Assembly (NCBI GenBank): GCA_900766555.1
Contig: CAAFVR010000008.1
Coordinates: 118,934 to 182,933 of the forward strand
From: Helicobacteraceae bacterium
GTDB lineage: Bacteria; Campylobacterota; Campylobacteria; Campylobacterales; Helicobacteraceae
Reading direction: 5' to 3'
Length of the DNA stretch: 64,000 nt
Under the pieces are notes generated by a model. It was not told where the DNA came from, searched no databases, and was given only the letters and a program-made list of their open reading frames with translations. The position numbers and the translations under genes were made by a program. Positions 26,737-32,782 of this stretch are shown here, one piece after another. Positions within the stretch are counted from its first letter, which is position 1. Every line of letters starts with the position of its first letter.

Positions 26737-26745
26737 TGTTAAAAT
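26737..26745 (+). promoter_or_regulatory. Extended -10 promoter for the acidic ORF and aguB
   Basis: TGTTAAAAT is an extended -10 (TG, one base, TAAAAT) followed by a GGGAG ribosome binding site at 26760-26764 and the ATG at 26771. It resembles the nrdB promoter (TGCTAAAAT). Confidence 0.5.
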
Positions 26746-26770
26746 TTTGCCTTTTTTATGGGAGTTTATT

Positions 26771-26896
26771 ATGCTTTTTTCAGATTATGAAGATGATGAG
26801 ATAGATGATTTCGAAGATCAAGAAGAAGAAGATGATGTGACAAATGATTATGATTGGGATGATTACGAAGATCCCGATGCGGAGTATGAGGAGTGA
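26771..26896 (+). CDS. Ultra-acidic 41-residue microprotein
   Basis: 24 of 41 residues are Asp (14) or Glu (10); there is no Lys, Arg or His, and four Tyr and one Trp. A GGGAG ribosome binding site is spaced 6 nt from the ATG and an extended -10 lies upstream. The TGA stop overlaps the GTG start of aguB (GTGA), so translation is coupled. I recognise no family. Such a composition is compatible with a binding partner for a cationic protein, polyamine or metal; that is speculation. The alternative is a leader ORF that only serves to drive aguB translation. Confidence 0.65.
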   Translation: MLFSDYEDDEIDDFEDQEEEDDVTNDYDWDDYEDPDAEYEE

Positions 26897-27756
26897 GCAT
26901 AATTAAAGCCGCGCTAGTTCAGCATTCCCATAAGGGCAGTGATACGCGCAAATATATAGCCGAAAAGATAGGGGAGGCAAAGGGGGCTAGATCGGATCTA
27001 GTATGTTTACAAGAGCTGCATGATTATCCATATTTTTGTCAGGTTGAAAATGAGGGCTTTTTTGACTTGGCCTGTAATTTTGAAAATGACATAGATTATT
27101 ATGCGAGCTTGTCAAAAAAGCATGGCATTGTGCTCGTTTGCTCTCTTTTTGAGCGACGCGCGGCTGGGCTTTATCACAATACGGCGGTTGTGCTAGATAA
27201 TGGAAAGTTGGCTGGGAAATATCGCAAAATGCATATCCCAGATGATCCAAATTTTTATGAGAAATATTATTTCACGCCCGGAGATATCGGATTTAGCCCG
27301 ATTGATACGAGTATTGGGCGGCTTGGTGTTTTGGTCTGTTGGGATCAGTGGTATCCTGAGGCGGCTCGGATTATGGCGCTAAATGGTGCTGAAGTTTTGA
27401 TATATCCAACTGCGATTGGCTGGTTTCGCCGCGATAAAAAAGAGCTCAAAAAAATGCAGCTTGAGGCTTGGGTGGCGATACAGCGCGCGCATGCGATCGC
27501 AAATGCTTTGCCTGTGCTTGGGATTAATCGAGTTGGTTTTGAGGCGAGCCCAAGCAGTGGCGGGATACAATTTTGGGGCAATAGTTTTACTTTTGGCTGT
27601 TTTGGGCAGGCCTTATGTAAATTTGGGGGCAGGGAAGATCAGATTATTTATGCTACTTTGGATCTAGGCGATATTGAAAAAACGCGTCGAGCATGGCCAT
27701 TTTTACGCGATAGGCGCATTGATTATTACGGGGATTTATTAAAGCGTTTCAGATAG
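26893..27756 (+). CDS. aguB: N-carbamoylputrescine amidase
   Basis: Nitrilase-superfamily enzyme releasing putrescine, CO2 and ammonia from N-carbamoylputrescine, the product of AguA (13432). The catalytic triad is visible: Glu in LQELHDYPYFC (about 42), Lys in KYRKMHIPDD (about 116) and Cys in VLVCWDQWYPEAA (about 152). 287 residues. GTG start coupled to the acidic ORF by a 4-bp overlap. Converges with trmL with an 18-bp overlap. The word at 26987-27001 is read as ARSDL. Confidence 0.93.
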   Translation: MSIIKAALVQHSHKGSDTRKYIAEKIGEAKGARSDLVCLQELHDYPYFCQVENEGFFDLACNFENDIDYYASLSKKHGIVLVCSLFERRAAGLYHNTAVVLDNGKLAGKYRKMHIPDDPNFYEKYYFTPGDIGFSPIDTSIGRLGVLVCWDQWYPEAARIMALNGAEVLIYPTAIGWFRRDKKELKKMQLEAWVAIQRAHAIANALPVLGINRVGFEASPSSGGIQFWGNSFTFGCFGQALCKFGGREDQIIYATLDLGDIEKTRRAWPFLRDRRIDYYGDLLKRFR

Positions 27757-28197
27757 TTTTATCTGGCGTAGGGCTTCATAAACTACGATGCCAGCGCTTA
27801 GCGCTAAATTAAGACTTCTGGCATTTTCATGCATTGGGATTTTAAAGCATTGTTTTGTGTATTTTAAAAGTTCATTGCTTAATCCGGCGTCTTCGCTACC
27901 AAAATATAAAAAGCAATCTTTTTTGAAATCCGCCTCAAAGTAGCTTTTATCGGCCTTTGTAGTCAAAAAGAAATGATTATCACAAAGTGGATGTTTTTGC
28001 CAAAAGTCATCTAGACTATCCCAGATATGGAGCTTTAGATATTGCCAATAGTCTAAACCAGCACGTTTTAAGAATTTATCTTCTAGTCTAAAGCCAAGAG
28101 GTTCTATTAAATGTAGGGTTGCATTTGCTCCAACGCATAATCTGCCGATGGTGCCAGTGTTATGAGGGATTTTTGGATTTACTAGGACGATGTTCAT
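27739..28197 (-). CDS. trmL: tRNA (cytidine/uridine-34-2'-O)-methyltransferase TrmL (SPOUT family)
   Basis: 152-residue SPOUT/TrmH-class knotted methyltransferase modifying the wobble base of tRNA-Leu. Motifs: VNPKIPHNTGTIGRLC at residues 6-21, FGSEDAGLSNELL near 98, and RSLNLALSAGIVVYEA near 127, together making the SAM-binding knot. The start codon has no clear ribosome binding site and abuts a perfect 8-bp hairpin (28198-28217). It lies about 78 nt downstream of a promoter overlapping a Fur-like palindrome. Confidence 0.9.
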   Translation of the reverse strand: MNIVLVNPKIPHNTGTIGRLCVGANATLHLIEPLGFRLEDKFLKRAGLDYWQYLKLHIWDSLDDFWQKHPLCDNHFFLTTKADKSYFEADFKKDCFLYFGSEDAGLSNELLKYTKQCFKIPMHENARSLNLALSAGIVVYEALRQIKLSETL

Positions 28198-28217
28198 AAG
28201 CCCAATTTCTTGGGCTT
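28198..28217. promoter_or_regulatory. Perfect 8-bp stem-loop abutting the trmL start codon
   Basis: AAGCCCAA and TTGGGCTT pair around a 4-nt loop, ending at the base before the trmL ATG. Not followed by a T run, so it is not a conventional terminator for leftward transcription. In the mRNA it would mask the initiation region. An 80-codon ORF from 28436 also ends through this hairpin with an ATGA overlap to trmL, so coupling from a short upstream ORF could open it. Confidence 0.6.
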
Positions 28218-28280
28218 AAACATAAGGAAGACAGTGTAAAAAATTACTTTAATTCGACTACATTTTTTTGTAGCAAGGAA

Positions 28281-28323
28281 AGTATAACATAATTTTAAAT
28301 AAAAATGATAATCGTTTTTATTT
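28281..28323 (-). promoter_or_regulatory. Promoter overlapping a Fur-box-like palindrome upstream of trmL
   Basis: 28297-28323 is a 27-bp inverted repeat with one mismatch, centred on TGATAATCG with AT-rich arms, close to Fur operators. On the minus strand a -10 (TATACT) lies at 28286-28281, so the palindrome covers the -35 region. This arrangement predicts iron-responsive repression of leftward transcription. The 186-bp gap 28198-28383 holds this promoter, a small CTAC/GTAG hairpin and the hairpin at 28198; no other gene is convincing. Confidence 0.55.
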
Positions 28324-28383
28324 ACTTTATATTTTTTGGCAATTTTTTTATAGAAATCCATAAAATGACCCAAAAATAGCAGT

Positions 28384-29418
28384 CTAGAAAAATAGCTCAA
28401 GCGGATAGCTCGCGCCATTTTTGCGCAAATCCACATAGGCGCGGATTTTGAGATATTCTGTTTTTGGCAATGTTGATAGGCGCTTTTGGGCTAGATCTAT
28501 CATTTCAAGATCACATAGCACATATAAAAATGCCAGTTCAGCGCGTTCGTTCATAATGGCTAGATTTTCAAAAATTTTGAGCCAATCATCCGGATCTAGC
28601 TGCGCTTTAAAGAGCTTTGATAGGGCTACATAATCAAGTGGCTGCATTTTTGAGCGTTTGGCGGCCTTAAAAATTGCCCCATCATCGATTTTATAATGCG
28701 TTTTATTGTATTCGCTCATGATTGCGCCTGTGGCTTTCATGAACATTTCTTTGTCCAAAAAGAGCGATGTTTCAATCATTTTGTATAAATCTTTTGAGAC
28801 CGCTTTTTCGCACATTAGCAAAAAGGCCTCTTTGCGCACGGATTCGCTGTATTTTGCATCATTTATTATATTAAATCCACTTTTGTAATCGCGTTTAATG
28901 GCATTTATTAGATTTTTGATAAAAAATTCATTTTGAGTTGAGAAACGATATTTTTTGATATTTTGCTCATAACCTAAATTTATTTGCTTCATCACTTCAA
29001 AAATGCCATCAATGCGCGGGATACCCACATCATCGCTTGGGATTTTAGGACTTAGATGAAAACGCGAAATTATCTTAGAAATTAGGCGAAATTCTGGGTT
29101 GCGAAATCTTGGCGGCTCGCCTAGATCCATATCACTTTTGATAGCTTGAGTCATGATTTGGACGCTGATATTGTCAATGTCGCTTTGTTTTCTAAAGATC
29201 ATGATTTTTTGATTAATCCAATCGGCTAAGAAAAATATGATGCTAAGGACCACAAATGCCACAAAAACAGCACCAAGCCAGATGACAAGCGGCAAATCTA
29301 TGCTTTTATTATCGCTAGTTGGGATTGATAGCCGAAAGTCTAGGCCAAAATTGTAGATTATGCCAGCAAGAACGGCTACAAAAATCAAAACAAGTACTAT
29401 GTAAGATCTAAATTTCAC
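28384..29418 (-). CDS. Two-helix membrane protein with large cytoplasmic domain, unknown function
   Basis: 344 residues. Two N-terminal membrane segments (about 5-24 and 43-67) are followed by an alpha-helical soluble region of about 270 residues. I recognise no catalytic motif. The topology resembles LapA/LapB-like or TPR-type scaffold proteins, but no repeat is obvious. I believe an uncharacterised homologue lies next to rlmH-accD in Helicobacter, so it is probably a conserved genus-level gene. It lies 47 bp downstream of rlmH on the same strand. Confidence 0.75.
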   Translation of the reverse strand: MKFRSYIVLVLIFVAVLAGIIYNFGLDFRLSIPTSDNKSIDLPLVIWLGAVFVAFVVLSIIFFLADWINQKIMIFRKQSDIDNISVQIMTQAIKSDMDLGEPPRFRNPEFRLISKIISRFHLSPKIPSDDVGIPRIDGIFEVMKQINLGYEQNIKKYRFSTQNEFFIKNLINAIKRDYKSGFNIINDAKYSESVRKEAFLLMCEKAVSKDLYKMIETSLFLDKEMFMKATGAIMSEYNKTHYKIDDGAIFKAAKRSKMQPLDYVALSKLFKAQLDPDDWLKIFENLAIMNERAELAFLYVLCDLEMIDLAQKRLSTLPKTEYLKIRAYVDLRKNGASYPLELFF

Positions 29419-29465
29419 TTGCGCTCCTTTTGTGGAATTTTATGTAAAAATGGTGATTTTGCAAA

Positions 29466-29909
29466 TTAAGCTTTGTGATATGGATGATTATTTTTGATAC
29501 TAAAGGCGCGATATATTTGTTCGCATAACACTATCTTGGCTAATTCATGACTAAAAGTTAGTGGGCTTAGGCTAATTTCATTTGTTTTATTAATAAATTC
29601 TTCTTCCAAACCAAAAGCGCCACCTATGAAAAAGCAGACCTCACTTTTATTATCAAAAATTTTTGCAAATTCAAAACTATCTTGGAGCTTGCCTTTTATG
29701 CACAAAGAGAAATTATATTCGCCAAGAAATGGAGATAAAAGCTCGCTATAGATCTGCAAAATCTGAGCTTTTGAGCTAGTTTTTGTTAATTTATTTGAAA
29801 AAAGTGTCTTAATTTGCAAGTTAACGCCAAAACTTTTTAAGCATTTTTGATAATGGCTTATGGGGGTGTTATCTTCTTTTTTAGCTATACAAAATAGATT
29901 TATTTTCAT
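29466..29909 (-). CDS. rlmH: 23S rRNA (pseudouridine-1915-N3)-methyltransferase RlmH
   Basis: SPOUT-family enzyme methylating pseudouridine 1915 in helix 69 of 23S rRNA. The start MKINLFCIAKKE, the VCFFIGGAFGLEEEF knot motif (about residues 90-104) and the C-terminal LCEQIYRAFSIKNNHPYHK are diagnostic. 147 residues. Overlaps the end of accD by 29 bp. Confidence 0.94.
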   Translation of the reverse strand: MKINLFCIAKKEDNTPISHYQKCLKSFGVNLQIKTLFSNKLTKTSSKAQILQIYSELLSPFLGEYNFSLCIKGKLQDSFEFAKIFDNKSEVCFFIGGAFGLEEEFINKTNEISLSPLTFSHELAKIVLCEQIYRAFSIKNNHPYHKA

Positions 29910-30750
29910 GATTTCCTAGCAGATTTATCAAATCGCTAATAGTTTTTTTTAGATCTTTGCGATTTACTACCATGTCAATTAACCCATGATTTAGTAGAAA
30001 TTCTGCTGTTTGGAAGCCATCTGGCAAATCTGCTCCGATAGTTTGTTTTATCACTCTAGCGCCGGCAAATCCGATCATAGCGCCAGGTTCGGAAATAATT
30101 AAATCTCCCAAAAAGGCAAAGCTGGCACTAACGCCGCCAAATGTCGGATTTGTAAGCAATGAGATAAAAGGCAAATGTGCATTAGATAGTTTTTGCAGAG
30201 CAGCTGATGTTTTGGCCATTTGCATGAGAGAAAAAACTGATTCTTGCATGCGTGCTCCGCCACTAGCCGAGATAATTAAAAGAGCATGGCGTTTTGAGAT
30301 GGCGCGATTAATTGCGCGAACAATTTTTTCGCCCTCCACGCTGCCAAGGCTGCCCCCCATAAATTGAAAGTCAAAAATTATTAACTCCACTGGTGCTTTA
30401 TTAATTCTAGCAAAGCCGGATACTACGGCGCTTTCGCGTTTTGTGCGTTCTTTGTAGCGTTTAATTTTTTGAACATAGCTTTCTTTGTCTACAAATTTGA
30501 GCGGATCTACCGGGATTAAATCTGTATCAAATTCAACAAAGCTTTCTTCATCGCAGAGTAATTTAATGCGTTCATCAAGTGAGATTTTGAAGTGGAAATT
30601 GCATTTTGGGCAGACATGCAATTGATTGGCGACTTCTTTTTGATACATCAGCGCGCTGCAGCCGTCGCATTTGACCCAATGGCTGGAATTATCTTTCATA
30701 GAGCGCTCTGAATCCCGTTTAAGTGTTTTTATAAAATCAGCAAAGCCCAT
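29881..30750 (-). CDS. accD: Acetyl-CoA carboxylase carboxyltransferase beta subunit
   Basis: Transfers the carboxyl group from biotin to acetyl-CoA with AccA, the committed step of fatty-acid synthesis. The four-cysteine zinc ribbon is KCDGC...CPKC (about residues 28-50). The crotonase-fold core shows SGGARMQESVFSLMQMAKTS and NPTFGGVSASFA. 289 residues. Overlaps rlmH. Divergent from recO. Confidence 0.97.
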   Translation of the reverse strand: MGFADFIKTLKRDSERSMKDNSSHWVKCDGCSALMYQKEVANQLHVCPKCNFHFKISLDERIKLLCDEESFVEFDTDLIPVDPLKFVDKESYVQKIKRYKERTKRESAVVSGFARINKAPVELIIFDFQFMGGSLGSVEGEKIVRAINRAISKRHALLIISASGGARMQESVFSLMQMAKTSAALQKLSNAHLPFISLLTNPTFGGVSASFAFLGDLIISEPGAMIGFAGARVIKQTIGADLPDGFQTAEFLLNHGLIDMVVNRKDLKKTISDLINLLGNHENKSILYS

Positions 30751-30808
30751 AATTTCTCATAAAGTTACAATTTGATTGATATTATCAAGTTTTTGCTTAA
30801 AGGGCGAA

Positions 30809-31462
30809 ATGCAGGGCTTTATTCTCAACAAAATACCGCAAAAAAATGAGCATGCGATAGTGGAAATTCTGACGCCTAAGCGGATCTGGCGGCTTTGGCG
30901 CTTTTATGGCATGCGACATTCGCTAATACAAATTGGCAAGAAAATTGACTTTAGCATAGATAATGATGGACTTTTTATGCCACGGCTTAGAAATATCTAT
31001 GGACTTAATTTTATGTTTGAAAGTAATGTGCAAAAGAGCCTTTGTTTTGGCGAGTTCTGCACTCTTTTCAGCGCGCATTTTCGCGGGATTTTGGAGGTTG
31101 AGAGCTTTTATTTTGAATTATTGGATCTAGCCGCTAGACTTATGAATAGTCAAAATCCATATCGCGTTTTGCTAGAAATGTATGCAAAATTGCTGCATTT
31201 TGAGGGTAGAAATCCTGAATGCAAGACTTGTTTTTTATGTGAAAATCAACTAAATAGTCGCGTATCTTTGGCTAGATCCTTTCTTTTTGCGCATGAATTT
31301 TGTCTAGATCGTGCGATGCGATATAAAAATGTGCCAATTAGGCCTTTTGCAAATGTTTTTAGCCGAGATAGGATAGAGGAGTTTTTGAGATCACAAAGTA
31401 GTATTTTGCTCGAAGATAGCGAAGTTATGGGGCTTTATGAGATTTTGAAGCTTGGTATTTAA
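30809..31462 (+). CDS. recO: DNA recombination/repair protein RecO
   Basis: Loads RecA on SSB-coated DNA with RecR. The MQGFILNKIPQKNEHAIVEIL start is the OB-fold beginning of the epsilonproteobacterial RecO, and a cysteine cluster CKTCFLCEN (about 146-154) resembles the RecO zinc site. 217 residues. I chose the ATG at 30809, with AAAGGG upstream, rather than a TTG at 30776 that adds 11 residues. Divergent from accD and followed by the tRNA cluster promoter. Confidence 0.85.
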   Translation: MQGFILNKIPQKNEHAIVEILTPKRIWRLWRFYGMRHSLIQIGKKIDFSIDNDGLFMPRLRNIYGLNFMFESNVQKSLCFGEFCTLFSAHFRGILEVESFYFELLDLAARLMNSQNPYRVLLEMYAKLLHFEGRNPECKTCFLCENQLNSRVSLARSFLFAHEFCLDRAMRYKNVPIRPFANVFSRDRIEEFLRSQSSILLEDSEVMGLYEILKLGI

Positions 31463-31464
31463 TC

Positions 31465-31494
31465 TTGACAAAGCAAGATATAACAATATATAAT
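31465..31494 (+). promoter_or_regulatory. Sigma-70 promoter of the tRNA cluster
   Basis: TTGACA at 31465-31470, an 18-bp spacer and TATAAT at 31489-31494. Transcription should start near 31501, 13 nt before tRNA-Lys. One of the few full consensus promoters in the window, as expected for stable RNA. Confidence 0.85.
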
Positions 31495-31513
31495 TTGCTC
31501 TTATCTTATATAA

Positions 31514-31589
31514 GACCCGTTAGCTCAGCAGGTAGAGCAATTCCCTTTTAAGGAATGGGCCGTTGGTTCGAATCCAACACGGGTCACCA
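31514..31589 (+). tRNA. tRNA-Lys (anticodon UUU)
   Basis: 76-nt cloverleaf with encoded CCA. Acceptor GACCCGT pairs with ACGGGTC. The anticodon arm ATTCC-CTTTTAA-GGAAT carries UUU. T arm with GGTTCGAAT is intact. First gene of the cluster. Confidence 0.97.
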
Positions 31590-31598
31590 CTTCTTTAA

Positions 31599-31673
31599 GG
31601 CCCCTTCATCTAGTGGTTAGGATACCACCCTTTCACGGTGGCTACAGGAGTTCAAATCTCCTAGGGGTCACCA
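31599..31673 (+). tRNA. tRNA-Glu (anticodon UUC)
   Basis: 75 nt with CCA. The anticodon arm CCACC-CTTTCAC-GGTGG has a normal 7-nt loop with UUC. The acceptor GGCCCCT/AGGGGTC has one non-canonical pair at position 2. Compare with the aberrant Glu-like copy at 31854. Confidence 0.95.
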
Positions 31674-31749
31674 GGTCGCTTAGCTCAGTTGGTAGAGCGC
31701 TACCCTTACAAGGTAGATGTCACAAGTTCGAGTCTTGTAGCGACCACCA
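31674..31749 (+). tRNA. tRNA-Val (anticodon UAC)
   Basis: 76 nt with CCA, directly abutting tRNA-Glu. Acceptor GGTCGCT/AGCGACC is fully paired. The anticodon arm CTACC-CTTACAA-GGTAG carries UAC. Confidence 0.97.
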
Positions 31750-31775
31750 TATCTTTATGGGTTTGGGGAATTTGT

Positions 31776-31852
31776 GGAGCGGTAGTTCAGCTGGTTAGAA
31801 TACCTGCCTGTCACGCAGGGGGTCGCGGGTTCGAGCCCCGTCCGCTCCGCCA
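31776..31852 (+). tRNA. tRNA-Asp (anticodon GUC)
   Basis: 77 nt with CCA. Acceptor GGAGCGG/CCGCTCC is fully paired. The anticodon arm CCTGC-CTGTCAC-GCAGG carries GUC. Confidence 0.97.
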
Positions 31853-31853
31853 T

Positions 31854-31930
31854 GACCCCTTCATCTAGAGGCCAAGGATATTGCTTTTTTCGGAGCAAAA
31901 ACGGAAGTTCAAATCTTTCAGGGGTCGCCA
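31854..31930 (+). tRNA. tRNA-Glu-like gene with an 8-nt anticodon loop (pseudo-tRNA or variant)
   Basis: 77 nt with CCA, one base after tRNA-Asp. Acceptor GACCCCT/AGGGGTC, D arm (ATCT/GGAT) and T arm (GGAAG/CTTTC with TTCAAAT) fold normally and resemble tRNA-Glu. The anticodon stem TTGCT/AGCAA pairs perfectly but encloses eight bases, TTTTTCGG, instead of seven, and shares almost nothing with the anticodon arm of the Glu gene at 31599. If read as UUC it is flanked by an abnormal GG. It may be a decayed copy or a deliberately altered tRNA. Confidence 0.6.
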
Positions 31931-31936
31931 GATCTT

Positions 31937-32728
31937 ATGAGCTTTTTATCACGCATTTTACGCAACATCAATTTCAAAAAATCTTTTAAATTATTTTATA
32001 TAAGCATTTTGGAATTTTTTAATAGCGAGATTTTGTATTTTGCAGCAAGCCTCAGTTTTTATACGATTTTTTCAATCATCCCGATCTTATGGATTATTTT
32101 GTGGATTACCTTAAGTATAGATCCGATGATCTGGAAGCTCATTTTGCATTCGATTATCCCATCTAGTATAAATATCGATGATGTTGTAAAAAATTTCATA
32201 GCTAATGCCTCCAAAATGGGGACTTTTGGCATTTTATATATGCTTTTGACTTCATTTTTATTTGTCAGAAACTATATGTTTATATCATCCAAAATGCTTG
32301 ATAAAAGCCCGCATCATAATCTAGGAATTCAGCTTATAACCTATGTAATTTTCATGATTGGCATACCAGCTTTTGCCCTTTTGGCGCTTTTTGTTAATAA
32401 GATCTTATTAGAGCATTTGGGCTTTGGCGGCATTTTAAAATTGCTTGTAAATGCAGCTTTATTTGCTCTGTTATTTTTAGCGGGCGCTAGATCTTTTAGG
32501 GGCTTTTTATTTTTATTATTAAGTTCTTTGATATGTGCAATTTTGTGGCAGGGGATATCGCAACTTTTTGTAAATTTCATAGCTTATAACACCGCATATC
32601 CTAGCATTTATGGTGGGATGGGCATATTTTTGGTCTTTTTATTCTGGGTTTATTTATTTTTTATCGTATTGCTTTTTGACATGCGTATCTGCGCTTTTTT
32701 GGAATTCTTTTTTAAAAACACAAAATAA
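31937..32728 (+). CDS. YihY/BrkB-family inner membrane protein
   Basis: 263 residues with about six membrane helices. The N-terminal region LYFAASLSFYTIFSIIPILW (residues 34-53) and the C-terminal YGGMGIFLVFLFWVYLFF (about 230-247) are the conserved YihY (formerly annotated RNase BN) segments. Function is uncertain: RNase activity has been withdrawn for this family and transport is suspected. It starts 7 bp after the last tRNA-like gene, so it may be read through from the tRNA promoter. Confidence 0.85.
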   Translation: MSFLSRILRNINFKKSFKLFYISILEFFNSEILYFAASLSFYTIFSIIPILWIILWITLSIDPMIWKLILHSIIPSSINIDDVVKNFIANASKMGTFGILYMLLTSFLFVRNYMFISSKMLDKSPHHNLGIQLITYVIFMIGIPAFALLALFVNKILLEHLGFGGILKLLVNAALFALLFLAGARSFRGFLFLLLSSLICAILWQGISQLFVNFIAYNTAYPSIYGGMGIFLVFLFWVYLFFIVLLFDMRICAFLEFFFKNTK

Positions 32729-32738
32729 AGGAGAAAAG

Positions 32739-32752
32739 GGAATAAAAGTTGC
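32739..32752 (+). promoter_or_regulatory. Sigma-54 promoter of the hook gene flgE
   Basis: GG at 32739-32740, ten bases, GC at 32751-32752 within GGGAATAAAAGTTGCT. The TTGC -12 box and the GG-N10-GC spacing fit RpoN. It lies 10 bp after yihY and predicts a start about 20 nt before the flgE ATG. Sigma-54 dependence of Helicobacter flgE is established. Confidence 0.8.
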
Positions 32753-32782
32753 TTTTTTAAGCCATATCTTAAAAGGGTAATT

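Noticed and set aside
28194..28436. 80-codon minus-strand ORF ending in an ATGA overlap with trmL
   Set aside because: It begins within the 3' end of the preceding gene, runs through the Fur-like palindrome and promoter, has no ribosome binding site and an implausible composition. A short leader ORF at its end remains possible.
31613..31798. ORF across the tRNA cluster
   Set aside because: It only translates tRNA-Glu, tRNA-Val and part of tRNA-Asp.
31601..31870. The two similar tRNA-Glu 5' halves as attachment-site duplications
   Set aside because: Integration duplicates tRNA 3' ends; here both copies are whole, are separated only by tRNA-Val and tRNA-Asp, and no integrase is present.
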